64,000 nucleotides of DNA from Pseudomonas sp. 10-1B (GTDB lineage Bacteria > Pseudomonadota > Gammaproteobacteria > Pseudomonadales > Pseudomonadaceae), in contig NZ_JYKS01000007.1 in NCBI RefSeq assembly GCF_000935045.1, positions 186,001-250,000 on the forward strand. Direction: 5' to 3'. This document shows positions 26,538 to 35,275 of the stretch, one piece after another. The position numbers and the translations under genes were made by a program. Within the stretch, counting starts at the first letter, position 1; every line of letters starts with the position of its first letter. Below the pieces are notes generated by a model that searched no databases, was not told the origin of the DNA, and worked only from the letters and a program-made list of their open reading frames with translations.

Positions 26538-27620
26538 TCAATCGCCGATCAGGGCTTCTACTTCGGCAATCTTGCGCTCGAGGGTGGCCATGTCATGGCA
26601 GCGCAGGGTGGCGTGGCCGACCTTGCGACCAACCTTGAAGGCCTTGCCGTAGTGGTGCAGGTGGCAGTCATCGATGGCCACCACCTTGTCCACGGCCGGC
26701 ACTTCACCGATGAAGTTGAGCATCGCGCTCTCGCCCACCTTGGCCGTCGAGCCCAGCGGCAGGCCGGCGACGGCACGCAGGTGGTTCTCGAACTGACTGC
26801 ACTCGGCGCCTTCGATGGTCCAGTGCCCGGAGTTATGCACGCGCGGGGCGATTTCGTTGGCCTTCAGGCCACCGTCGACTTCGAAGAACTCGAACGCCAT
26901 CACGCCAACGTAATCCAGCTTCCGCAACACCCGACCGACGTAGTCTTCGGCCAGGGCCTGCAGCGGGTGTGCCTGGCTGGCCACCGACAGGCGCAGGATG
27001 CCGCTCTCGTGGGTGTTGTGCACCAGCGGGTAGAAGCGGGTTTCGCCATCGCGGGCACGCACGGCCACCAGCGATACTTCGCCAGTGAACGGCACGAAGC
27101 CTTCCAGCAGGCACGGCACGCTGCCCAGTTCGGCGAAGGTATCGACCACGTCTTCTGGCGTGCGCAACACCTTCTGGCCCTTGCCGTCGTAGCCCAGGGT
27201 GCGGGTTTTCAGCACCGCCGGCAGGCCGATGCTGGCGACAGCGGCGTCCAGGTCTGCCTGCGAGAGGATGTCGGCGAAGGCCGGGGTAGGAATACCCAGG
27301 TCGCGGAACATGCTCTTCTCGAACAGGCGGTCACGGGCGATGCGCAGCGCTTCGGCGCTGGGGTAGACCGGCACGAATTGCGAGAGGAAGGCCACGGTCT
27401 CGGCCGGGACGCTTTCGAACTCGAAGGTGACCAGGTCGACTTCGTCGGCCAGCTGACGCAGGTGGTCCTGGTCGCCGTAGTCGGCACGCAGGTGCTCGCC
27501 CAGAGGCGCAGCGCACGCATCCGGTGCCGGGTCGAGGAAGGCGAAGTTCATGCCCAGCGGGGTGCCCGCCAGGGCCAACATGCGGCCCAGCTGGCCGCCA
27601 CCGATTACACCGATCTTCAT
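26538..27620 (-). CDS. purK: 5-(carboxyamino)imidazole ribonucleotide synthase
   Basis: ATP-dependent carboxylation of AIR to N5-CAIR in purine synthesis. The 360-residue ATP-grasp protein starts MKIGVIGGGQLGRMLALAG and shows the ATP-grasp features VLKTRTLGYDGKGQKVL, EGFVPFTGEVSLVAVR and the metal-binding end NEIAPRVHNSGHWT. The ATG is at 27620. It follows purE after 10 bp, and the two products act one after the other. Confidence 0.97.
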   Translation of the reverse strand: MKIGVIGGGQLGRMLALAGTPLGMNFAFLDPAPDACAAPLGEHLRADYGDQDHLRQLADEVDLVTFEFESVPAETVAFLSQFVPVYPSAEALRIARDRLFEKSMFRDLGIPTPAFADILSQADLDAAVASIGLPAVLKTRTLGYDGKGQKVLRTPEDVVDTFAELGSVPCLLEGFVPFTGEVSLVAVRARDGETRFYPLVHNTHESGILRLSVASQAHPLQALAEDYVGRVLRKLDYVGVMAFEFFEVDGGLKANEIAPRVHNSGHWTIEGAECSQFENHLRAVAGLPLGSTAKVGESAMLNFIGEVPAVDKVVAIDDCHLHHYGKAFKVGRKVGHATLRCHDMATLERKIAEVEALIGD

Positions 27621-27630
27621 GGGTTGAGCC

Positions 27631-28122
27631 TCAAGCCTGGCGCGGGTCTGGATTGTCCAGCACGGTGTCGGTCTGCTCCGTGCGGAACTGCTTGAGCGCC
27701 GCGTGGAACTGCGGGTACTTGGCGCCGAGGATACTGGCTGACAGCAGCGCGGCGTTGACCGCACCGGCACGACCGATGGCCAGGGTGGCAACCGGCACGC
27801 CCGCTGGCATCTGCACGATCGACAGCAGTGAATCGACACCCGACAGCATCGACGACTGCACCGGCACACCCAGCACCGGCAGGTGGGTCTTGGCGGCGCA
27901 CATGCCTGGCAGGTGGGCAGCGCCACCGGCACCCGCGATGATCACCTCGATGCCACGGCCCTCGGCCTCTTCGGCGTACTGGAACAGCAGATCCGGGGTG
28001 CGGTGGGCGGACACCACCTTCACTTCGTAGGGAATGCCGAGTTTTTCCAGCATATCGGCGGTGTGGCTAAGGGTGGACCAATCGGACTTGGAGCCCATGA
28101 TCACGCCAACCAGTGCACTCAT
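27631..28122 (-). CDS. purE: N5-CAIR mutase
   Basis: Converts N5-CAIR from PurK to CAIR. The 163-residue class I PurE has [10 protein letters not shown] at the N-terminus, the [13 protein letters not shown] motif with the catalytic His, and [11 protein letters not shown] for substrate binding. It is the first gene of purEK; a hairpin lies in its 5' leader. Confidence 0.97.
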   Translation of the reverse strand: MSALVGVIMGSKSDWSTLSHTADMLEKLGIPYEVKVVSAHRTPDLLFQYAEEAEGRGIEVIIAGAGGAAHLPGMCAAKTHLPVLGVPVQSSMLSGVDSLLSIVQMPAGVPVATLAIGRAGAVNAALLSASILGAKYPQFHAALKQFRTEQTDTVLDNPDPRQA

Positions 28123-28165
28123 CGTCGAGCCTCTCCTGCAAGCGCCTTCTGGCGCGCTAAAAGCA

Positions 28166-28197
28166 ACAAGCCACGCGGGTGGGCCGGCGTGGCTTGT
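28166..28197 (-). promoter_or_regulatory. Terminator-like hairpin in the purE leader
   Basis: An 11-bp perfect stem (acaagccacgc / gcgtggcttgt) with a 10-nt loop, read on the reverse strand, is followed by TGCTTTTAGC. It ends 44 bp before the purE start, a suitable place for premature termination control. Confidence 0.55.
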
Positions 28198-28390
28198 CAT
28201 ACGGATTCTAAATCGACCAGGTGGCCGAAGGCGCGGGATTGTAGCGTACTTGCAGGCGGGCCGCCCACCCCTGCAAGCACATGCCAGATAAAAGGGCAAG
28301 CTGTCTCGCGGGACAACTTTTTCCGGCTGCGATGCGTAACGGTAGTTGCAAGAGGATTGAACACCCTTGTTCAACTTCTCGGAGTAAAAG

Positions 28391-29008
28391 ATGGCCAGAC
28401 CATTTCTCGCCTCACTGCTGTTCTGCATGACGATAGCCCTTCAGGCCTCCCCCACATGGGCTGCGAGGTCCTTGGTGGTTACTATTTTTCCGCACGATGA
28501 ACTAGCCAATGTCAGCGACGAAAGCATTCATAAAGACTACGTGCAGCCGTGGCTGGAAGAAATGCGCAAAATCAGCAATCACTCAATTGAGATCATCTTC
28601 AAGCGTGATGTTGCAGGCATTACCGATATCCCCTATGAGCAGATGTCTCCAGAAGAAACTGTCAACATCTTTGCCAAGGCCGCACATCCGCAGTTCAGGT
28701 GGCAGAAAGCGATTTTGCTGGCGCGCAATCCTTTCGGCCTTAACAGTGAACGCATCGAAACCTTTGGCCTGGCCATGATCGGCCATCCTTACGCAATCGC
28801 CTCGCTGGCCGCCTATTCCACACTGGGGCATGAACAGGGCCACACGATGAATGCTACTCACGAAGCGGCAGAGTTACGCTACACCCCATGGCCATGCGAG
28901 AGCTATGTCTATCCGAACCGCAACCCGCTTCGGTCTAATTGCTACCGCTACAGCGATCAGAACAGAGCGACCATATCCAATTACCTGGATAAAGCGCTCC
29001 GTAACTGA
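28391..29008 (+). CDS. Exported protein with metzincin-like HEXXHXXXXXH motif
   Basis: I do not recognise the family as a whole. The 205-residue protein has a clear signal peptide ([20 protein letters not shown], cleavage near TWA-ARS). Residues 147-157 read [11 protein letters not shown], that is H147, E148, H151 and H157 in the HEXXHXXXXXH spacing of metzincin zinc proteases; the usual Gly at the eighth place is Asn. Two Cys (CESY, SNCYRYS) after the motif could form a disulfide. It is therefore a candidate secreted zinc peptidase of about 20 kDa with no propeptide. GGAG lies 6 bp before the ATG. Base composition is lower in GC than in the flanks, which suggests transfer. Confidence 0.75.
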   Translation: MARPFLASLLFCMTIALQASPTWAARSLVVTIFPHDELANVSDESIHKDYVQPWLEEMRKISNHSIEIIFKRDVAGITDIPYEQMSPEETVNIFAKAAHPQFRWQKAILLARNPFGLNSERIETFGLAMIGHPYAIASLAAYSTLGHEQGHTMNATHEAAELRYTPWPCESYVYPNRNPLRSNCYRYSDQNRATISNYLDKALRN

Positions 29009-29014
29009 AGAGGT

Positions 29015-29920
29015 TTACTCTGGCGCAGGCGTGTTTTCCAGCTTGCGCCAGAGTAGCCGCACATTGGCCTTGCGCACCAAGGCACAGCGGTACAGGCGGA
29101 TTTCCAGTGGCACATGCCACTGGCTGCCACCACAAATAGCCAGTTCGCCGCGCTCCAGCTCGCCGCGCATCGACAGCCGCGGTACCCAGGCGATGCCCAT
29201 GCCCTCCAGCGCCATGCTCTTGAGGCTGTCGGCCATGGCGGTTTCATAGACGGTGGTATAGCGCAGGTTGCGCTGGCGCAGCAGCAGGTTGACCGAACGA
29301 CCGAGGAAGGCGCCCGCGGTATAGGCCAGCAGCGGTACGCTGCCTTCACCCTCCAGGTCGAACAATGGCTTGCCCTCGGCATCCACGGCGCACACCGGCA
29401 GCATCTCGGTGTTGCCCATGTGCAGCGACGGGAAGATCTCGGCATCCATCTGCAGGGCCGCGTCCGGGTCGTAGAAAGCCAGCATCAGGTCGCAGCCGCC
29501 TTCGCGCAATGCATGGACGGCATCTCCGACGTTAGTCGCAACCAGGCGGGTGGCGATGTTCAGCCCATCGTTGCGCAACTGCGCTACCCAACGGGGGAAA
29601 AAGCCCGATGCCAGGGAGTGCGCGGCCGCTACTTGCACCACCTCGCCCTGGCCGCCTTCAAGATGATGCAAATGACGAAGAATTTCGCTCAACTGGTCGA
29701 CAACCGTGCGCGCCGTGACGAGAAAAAGCTGGCCCGCCTCGGTCAGTTCGATCGGCGTGCGGGAACGGTTCACCAGTTGCAGGCCCAAGGCTGCTTCCAG
29801 GCTGCGGATACGCCGGCTGAACGCCGGCTGGGTGACGAAACGCCGCTCTGCCGCCTGGGAAAAGCTGCGGGTGGCGGCCAGCGCACTGAAGTCTTCCAGC
29901 CATTTGCTTTCAAGGTTCAC
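29015..29920 (-). CDS. LysR-family regulator, divergent from aspA
   Basis: A 301-residue LysR protein. An N-terminal winged helix (LESKWLEDFSALAATRSFSQ, AAERRFVTQPAFSRRIRSLE) is followed by a periplasmic-binding-like effector domain (about 90-300). I prefer the GTG at 29920, which has AGGAGA just upstream; an ATG 9 bp before it is in frame. Its position opposite aspA suggests that it controls the aspartase gene, with the palindrome at 29988-30006 as the likely site. Confidence 0.9.
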   Translation of the reverse strand: MNLESKWLEDFSALAATRSFSQAAERRFVTQPAFSRRIRSLEAALGLQLVNRSRTPIELTEAGQLFLVTARTVVDQLSEILRHLHHLEGGQGEVVQVAAAHSLASGFFPRWVAQLRNDGLNIATRLVATNVGDAVHALREGGCDLMLAFYDPDAALQMDAEIFPSLHMGNTEMLPVCAVDAEGKPLFDLEGEGSVPLLAYTAGAFLGRSVNLLLRQRNLRYTTVYETAMADSLKSMALEGMGIAWVPRLSMRGELERGELAICGGSQWHVPLEIRLYRCALVRKANVRLLWRKLENTPAPE

Positions 29921-29987
29921 GAAGCACATCTCCTGGCATGCACCAAAATGGAACACGCTCGAATGTCAATTGGCGTCACATGAAACA

Positions 29988-30006
29988 CTATGCCGTTTGT
30001 GCATAG
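29988..30006. promoter_or_regulatory. Candidate LysR operator between the regulator and aspA
   Basis: A perfect 6-bp inverted repeat (CTATGC / GCATAG) with a 7-bp spacer fits the T-N11-A rule of LysR-type binding sites and stands in the divergent intergenic region. Confidence 0.5.
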
Positions 30007-30102
30007 GTTAGCGTGCAACAGCATTGGCCGCAAAATCACCTTCAGGCCTAGGATTGGCGCCATTCCGGCATGTGCCGGGTCAAATTCGAGATGATATACA
30101 TC

Positions 30103-31527
30103 ATGTCCTCCGCTGCATCGTTCCGCGTCGAAAAAGATTTGTTGGGTACCCTTGAAGTTCCTGCAGATGCCTACTACGGCATCCAGACCCTGCGCGCTGC
30201 CAACAACTTCCACCTCTCCGGTGTTCCGCTGTCGCACTACCCGAAGCTGGTCGTGGCCCTGGCCATGGTCAAGCAGGCGGCTGCCGACGCCAACCGTGAG
30301 CTGGGTCACCTGAGCGATGCCAAGCACGCTGCCATCAGTGCAGCCTGCGCCCGCCTGATCAAGGGCGATTACCACGACCAGTTCGTGGTGGACATGATCC
30401 AGGGCGGTGCTGGTACTTCTACCAACATGAACGCCAACGAAGTCATCGCCAACGTCGCGCTGGAGGCCATGGGCCACCAGAAGGGTGAGTACCAGTACCT
30501 GCACCCGAACAACGACGTGAACATGGCGCAGTCGACCAACGATGCCTACCCGACCGCCATCCGCCTGGGCCTGCTGCTGGGTCATGACGCCCTGCTGGCC
30601 AGCCTCGACAGCCTGATCCAGGCCTTTGCCGCCAAAGGCAAGGAATTCGACCACGTACTGAAGATGGGCCGTACCCAGCTGCAGGACGCCGTGCCGATGA
30701 CCCTGGGCCAGGAATTCCGCGCCTTCGCCACCACCATGACCGAAGACCTGCAGCGCCTGCGCTCGCTGGCCCCGGAACTGCTGACCGAAATCAACCTGGG
30801 CGGTACCGCCATCGGCACCGGCATCAACGCCGACCCTGGCTACCAGGCCCTGGCCGTGCAGCGCCTGGCCACCATCAGCGGCCAGCCGCTGGTGCCGGCT
30901 GCCGACCTGATCGAAGCCACTTCCGACATGGGCGCCTTCGTGCTGTTCTCCGGCATGCTCAAGCGTACCGCGGTCAAGCTGTCGAAGATCTGCAACGACC
31001 TGCGCCTGCTGTCCAGCGGCCCGCGTACCGGCATCAACGAGATCAACCTGCCAGCGCGTCAGCCAGGCAGCTCGATCATGCCAGGCAAGGTCAACCCGGT
31101 TATCCCGGAAGCCGTCAACCAGGTGGCCTTCGCCATCATGGGCAACGACCTGGCCCTGACCGTCGCCGCCGAAGGTGGCCAGCTGCAGCTGAACGTGATG
31201 GAGCCGCTGATCGCCTACAAGATCTTCGACTCGATCCGCCTGCTCCAGCGCGCCATGGACATGCTGCGCGAGCACTGCATCGTCGGCATCACCGCCAACG
31301 AACAGCGCTGCCGTGAACTGGTCGAGCACTCGATCGGCCTGGTCACCGCCCTGAACCCGTACATCGGCTACGAAAACGCCACCCGCATCGCCCGCGTTGC
31401 CCTGGAAACCGGCCGCGGTGTGCTGGAACTGGTGCGCGAGGAGAAGCTGCTGGACGACGCGATGCTCAACGACATCCTGCGTCCGGAAAACATGATCGCT
31501 CCCCGTCTGGTTCCGCTGAAGGCGTAA
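30103..31527 (+). CDS. aspA: Aspartate ammonia-lyase
   Basis: Reversibly splits L-aspartate into fumarate and ammonia. The 474-residue protein belongs to the fumarase/aspartase superfamily, with GAGTSTNMNANEVIAN, HPNNDVNMAQSTNDA, the signature loop GSSIMPGKVNP and KMGRTQLQDAVPMTLGQEF. The aspartase rather than fumarase identity rests on overall resemblance. I chose the ATG at 30103 (MSSAASF); an ATG 12 bp upstream is possible. A strong terminator follows. Confidence 0.93.
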   Translation: MSSAASFRVEKDLLGTLEVPADAYYGIQTLRAANNFHLSGVPLSHYPKLVVALAMVKQAAADANRELGHLSDAKHAAISAACARLIKGDYHDQFVVDMIQGGAGTSTNMNANEVIANVALEAMGHQKGEYQYLHPNNDVNMAQSTNDAYPTAIRLGLLLGHDALLASLDSLIQAFAAKGKEFDHVLKMGRTQLQDAVPMTLGQEFRAFATTMTEDLQRLRSLAPELLTEINLGGTAIGTGINADPGYQALAVQRLATISGQPLVPAADLIEATSDMGAFVLFSGMLKRTAVKLSKICNDLRLLSSGPRTGINEINLPARQPGSSIMPGKVNPVIPEAVNQVAFAIMGNDLALTVAAEGGQLQLNVMEPLIAYKIFDSIRLLQRAMDMLREHCIVGITANEQRCRELVEHSIGLVTALNPYIGYENATRIARVALETGRGVLELVREEKLLDDAMLNDILRPENMIAPRLVPLKA

Positions 31528-31585
31528 CCAGGCCGCTGTAAACAGTCTCACCAGGTCGAGGGACTAGACACCTCTCAACCTTTCC

Positions 31586-31619
31586 AAGGCCCGAGCCTAT
31601 GCTTCGGGCCTTTTTTTTT
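31586..31619 (+). terminator. Intrinsic terminator of aspA
   Basis: A 9-bp stem (aaggcccga / tcgggcctt) with a 9-nt loop runs into nine T (31611-31619), 58 bp past the aspA stop. Confidence 0.95.
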
Positions 31620-31631
31620 GCCTGATGGATC

Positions 31632-31735
31632 TTGGGGCTGCTGCGCTGCCCTTTCGCGACACAAGGCCGCTCCCACAAAAGGCCTGCGTACACCGACCAA
31701 TGTGGGAACGGCCTTGCGTCGCAAAGCGGCCCCCG
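31632..31735. repeat. Divergent REP-like inverted pair
   Basis: Two arms (tttcgcgacacaaggccgctcc and gggaacggccttgcgtcgcaaa) form a REP-like pair of a variant subtype, with the ggctgctgcgctgcc extension seen at other REP sites. Confidence 0.75.
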
Positions 31736-31791
31736 GATAACGGCACACAACTTGCTCCATAATGCGTCCCAGCCCAACGGGATTACCCAGC

Positions 31792-32784
31792 ATGCTGCAC
31801 AGCCACCTGACCACCCTCAACGCCGTTTCGCTGATCCTCAACGTCTTCCAGGCAGACGGTTGCGAGGCTTCGGCGCTGCTGGCCGGCAGCGGCATCGGCC
31901 CGGCGGACCTGGGGCACGCCGATGCACGCATCACCACCCAACAAGAGCTGCAGGTGTGCGCCAACGCCGTTGCCCGGCGCGAGGACATCGGCCTGGAACT
32001 GGGCCAGCGCATGCATGTGTCGTGCTATGGCATGCTCGGTTACGCTTTGCTCTCCAGTGCCACTTTGGGTGACGCCTTGCGCCTGGCGCTGCAATATCCG
32101 GCACTGCTGGGAACAGTCTTCAAGCTGCGCTTGCTCGACGATGGCCAACGCGTCTGGTTCAGCGCCAGCGATTATCACGACAGCCCGGCGCTGAGCGCTT
32201 TCAACGCCGAGTTCTGCCTGGTTTCGCTGAAAGTCATCTGCGACGACCTGCTCGGCCGCCCGCTGCCCCTGCTTGGCGCCCGTTTCGAACACGCCCGGCC
32301 CGGTTATCACGCGCTCTATGCCGGTGCATTCCCGTGCCCGATCGGTTTCGCTGCCGAGGACAACGCCTTTGCCTTCGAACGGCGCTGGCTGGACATGCCG
32401 CTGCCGCTGGCCGACCCGATTACCCACAAGGCCATGAGCGAACGCTGCCGGCGCCTGAACCTGGAGTTCACCGGCCGCCAGGCCCGGCTGGGGCGCATTC
32501 GCCAGCTGCTGGCGCAGCAACTGGATGCCGCGCCCGGGCTGGAAGGGCTGGCGCGGCAGATGAACTGCTCGTCACGCACCCTGCGCCGGCATTTGCAGGC
32601 CTTGGGCAGCAGTTATCAACAACTGCTGGACGAGTTGCGGTTCGAGCGGGCCAAGCAGCTGCTGGCCGATGAGCAGATGCCCATCTACCGGATTGCCGAG
32701 ACCTTGGGGTTCAGCGAGACCGCCAGTTTCAGGCATGCCTTCCAGCGCTGGAGCGGAGTAGCACCCAGTCATTTCCGCGGCTGA
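31792..32784 (+). CDS. AraC-family regulator with Arabinose_bd-type N-terminus
   Basis: A 330-residue regulator. The N-terminal domain (about 20-205; MLGYALLSSATLGDALRLAL) is the arabinose-binding-like domain of OruR/ArgR-type AraC proteins. The C-terminal 100 residues hold two helix-turn-helix motifs (LARQMNCSSRTLRRHLQALG; IYRIAETLGFSETASFRHAF). The ATG at 31792 is preferred by resemblance; another is at 31762. Its target is not evident; the nearby polyamine genes are candidates. Confidence 0.88.
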   Translation: MLHSHLTTLNAVSLILNVFQADGCEASALLAGSGIGPADLGHADARITTQQELQVCANAVARREDIGLELGQRMHVSCYGMLGYALLSSATLGDALRLALQYPALLGTVFKLRLLDDGQRVWFSASDYHDSPALSAFNAEFCLVSLKVICDDLLGRPLPLLGARFEHARPGYHALYAGAFPCPIGFAAEDNAFAFERRWLDMPLPLADPITHKAMSERCRRLNLEFTGRQARLGRIRQLLAQQLDAAPGLEGLARQMNCSSRTLRRHLQALGSSYQQLLDELRFERAKQLLADEQMPIYRIAETLGFSETASFRHAFQRWSGVAPSHFRG

Positions 32785-32876
32785 CCTGTTCCGGCCTCTT
32801 CGCGGGTAAACCCGCTCCTACAGGGTATTGCCATCGTTGTAGGAGCGGGTTTACCCGCGAAGAGGCCGGAACAGGC
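32785..32876. repeat. Perfect inverted REP pair, 38-bp arms
   Basis: Arms at 32785-32824 and 32839-32876 match perfectly as an inverted repeat around a short spacer, between the AraC gene and the deacetylase gene. Confidence 0.92.
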
Positions 32877-32996
32877 CACCATCAATAGGGCCAGCGAGCT
32901 TGGCCACATCGATCCCCTTTTGGCCGTTTGCATCGTTCTCCCCTACTGGTCCACCCATGAAAATGGACCCACGCCAGTACCCACCGGAGAACAACA

Positions 32997-34040
32997 ATGC
33001 TGACGATCTATTCCGATGACCACCGCCTGCACCACGGCCGCTGCGAGCTGATCGACGGCAAGCTGATGCCTTGCTTCGAAATGCCTTCGCGCGCCGACCA
33101 TGTGCTCGACCAGGTGAAAAAGCGCAACCTCGGCGACGTCCAAGGCCCCATCGACTTCGGCCGCGCGCCGTTGCTGCGCATCCACAGCGCCGATTACCTG
33201 GATTTCTTCGAAGGCGCCTGGGCGCGCTGGGCCGCACTGGGCCAGGAAGGCGACCTGCTGCCATTCACCTGGCCGGCGCGCACCTTACGCCAGGTAAAAC
33301 CCACCGGCCTGCACGGTGAACTGGGCTACTACAGCTTCGATGCTGGCGCCCCAATCACCGCCGGCACTTGGCAGGCCGCCTACAGCGCTGCCCAGGTCGC
33401 CCTCACCGCCCAGGCGGCGATCCAGCAAGGTGCCCACTCAGCCTTTGCCCTGTGCCGCCCGCCAGGGCACCACGCCGCCGGCGAAGTCATGGGGGGTTAT
33501 TGCTACCTGAACAACGCCGCCATCGCCGCCCAGGCCTTCCTCGACCAAGGCCGGCGCAAGGTCGCCATCCTCGACGTCGACTACCACCATGGCAACGGCA
33601 CCCAGGACATCTTCTACAGCCGCAACGACGTGTTCTTCGCCTCGATCCACGGCGACCCGCGGGACGAGTTCCCGTTCTTCCTCGGCCATGCCGACGAAAC
33701 CGGCGAGGGTGCAGGTGAAGGCTACAACATCAACTACCCGCTGCCGGCTGGCAGCGACTGGGCCGCCTGGAGCGCCGCCCTGGAAGATGCCTGCCAGCGC
33801 ATCGCCAGCTATGACGCCGACGTGCTGGTGATCTCGCTGGGTGTGGATACCTTCAAGGACGACCCGATCTCGCAGTTCAAGCTGGACAGCCCGGACTATC
33901 TGGAAATGGGCGAACGCATCGCCCAACTCGGCAAGCCGACCCTGTTCGTGATGGAAGGCGGCTACGCTGTGGAAGAAATCGGTATCAACGCAGTCAATGT
34001 GCTGGAAGGTTTCCAGCGCGCCCAGCCAGGAGCCCGGTAA
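32997..34040 (+). CDS. Acetylpolyamine amidohydrolase (class II histone-deacetylase family)
   Basis: Zinc enzyme that removes acetyl groups from acetylated polyamines. The 347-residue protein has the deacetylase active-site motifs [20 protein letters not shown] (tandem His), [14 protein letters not shown] (zinc Asp and His) and [11 protein letters not shown] (second zinc Asp), with a C-terminal [11 protein letters not shown]. The length and the missing class I loops match bacterial acetylpolyamine hydrolases. The stop overlaps the start of the polyamine-binding-protein gene (TAATG), supporting a polyamine role. Confidence 0.93.
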   Translation: MLTIYSDDHRLHHGRCELIDGKLMPCFEMPSRADHVLDQVKKRNLGDVQGPIDFGRAPLLRIHSADYLDFFEGAWARWAALGQEGDLLPFTWPARTLRQVKPTGLHGELGYYSFDAGAPITAGTWQAAYSAAQVALTAQAAIQQGAHSAFALCRPPGHHAAGEVMGGYCYLNNAAIAAQAFLDQGRRKVAILDVDYHHGNGTQDIFYSRNDVFFASIHGDPRDEFPFFLGHADETGEGAGEGYNINYPLPAGSDWAAWSAALEDACQRIASYDADVLVISLGVDTFKDDPISQFKLDSPDYLEMGERIAQLGKPTLFVMEGGYAVEEIGINAVNVLEGFQRAQPGAR

Positions 34041-35143
34041 TGGTCCGACTCAAGCGTCTGCTCGCCCCGTTCATCGCTGCCACCCTGTTCACCGGTGCCC
34101 TGCAGGCGCAAGCCGAACAGCGCACCCTGCGTGTGTATAACTGGTTCGATTACATCACCCCGCAGACCTTGACCGACTTCCAGAAGGACAGCGGCGTCAA
34201 GCTGATATACGACATCTTCGATACCAACGAAGCGCTGGAGGCCAAGCTGCTTACAGGCAACTCCGGCTATGACGTGGTGGTGCCCTCCAACGTATTCCTC
34301 GCCAAGCAGATCGAAGCGGGGGTGTTCCAGCCGCTGGACCGCAGCAAGCTGCCGAACTGGCAGCACCTGGACCCGGCGCTGATGAAGCTGATCGAGGCCA
34401 ATGACCCCGGCAACAAGTTTGCCGTGCCGTACATGTACGGCACCGTGCTGATCGGCTTCAACCCGGCCAAGGTCAAGGCTGCGCTCGGCGACAACGCCCC
34501 GGTGGACAGCTGGGACCTGATCTTCAAGGAAGAGAACATCGCCAAGCTCAAGCAGTGCGGCGTGGCCCTGCTCGACTCACCCTCCGAGATTCTGCCGCTG
34601 GCCCTGCAGTACCTGGGCCTGCCGCCCAACAGCGACAAGCCAGCCGACTACAAGCAGGCCGAGGCACTGATGCTGAAGATTCGCCCGCACATCACCTACT
34701 TCCATTCCTCGAAGTACATGGCAGACATCGCCAATGGCGATATCTGCGTGGCGGTGGGCTACAGCGGCAGCTTCTCGCAGGCCGCCAACCGCGCCCGCGA
34801 TGCGAAGAACGGCGTGGTGGTGGACATGCGCCTGCCCAAGGAAGGCGCGCCGATCTGGTTCGACATGCTGGCGATTCCGAAGAACGCGGCCAACCCGGAA
34901 GACGCCCATGCGTTCATCAACTACCTGCTGCGACCCGAGGTGATCGCGCCGATCAGCGACTTTGTCGGCTACCCGAACCCGAACAAGGATGCCACCGACA
35001 AGGTAGACCCGGCGATTCGTAACAACCCCAACCTGTACCCGACGGCAGAAGCGATGGCCAAGCTGTATACCCTCAAGCCGTTGCAGCGCGATGCCGAGCG
35101 GGCCAGGACCAGGGCCTGGACGCGGATCAAGTCCGGTACCTGA
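34040..35143 (+). CDS. Polyamine ABC transporter substrate-binding protein (PotF/SpuD type)
   Basis: Periplasmic binding protein for putrescine, spermidine or related amines. The 367 residues have a signal peptide ([20 protein letters not shown], cleavage near QA-QA) and the PotD/PotF pattern [43 protein letters not shown] and [13 protein letters not shown]. It is translationally coupled to the deacetylase. No permease or ATPase genes follow, so it must use transporter parts coded elsewhere. Confidence 0.93.
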   Translation: MVRLKRLLAPFIAATLFTGALQAQAEQRTLRVYNWFDYITPQTLTDFQKDSGVKLIYDIFDTNEALEAKLLTGNSGYDVVVPSNVFLAKQIEAGVFQPLDRSKLPNWQHLDPALMKLIEANDPGNKFAVPYMYGTVLIGFNPAKVKAALGDNAPVDSWDLIFKEENIAKLKQCGVALLDSPSEILPLALQYLGLPPNSDKPADYKQAEALMLKIRPHITYFHSSKYMADIANGDICVAVGYSGSFSQAANRARDAKNGVVVDMRLPKEGAPIWFDMLAIPKNAANPEDAHAFINYLLRPEVIAPISDFVGYPNPNKDATDKVDPAIRNNPNLYPTAEAMAKLYTLKPLQRDAERARTRAWTRIKSGT

Positions 35144-35151
35144 TGTAGAGC

Positions 35152-35273
35152 CGGGGGCTGCTTTGCAGCCCAATCGCCGGCAAGCCAGCTCCCACAGAGT
35201 TAGCGCATGGCTTGAGCTTGAAGCGGTCGAGGTGGGAGCTGGCTTGCCGGCGCTTGGGCCGCACAGCGGCCCC
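35152..35273. repeat. Inverted REP pair with ggctgctttgcagcc extension
   Basis: Two REP cores of the gccggcaagccagctcc subtype face each other between convergent genes and are flanked by ggggctgctttgcagcccc- and gggccgcacagcggcccc-type palindromes. Confidence 0.9.
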
Positions 35274-35275
35274 AT

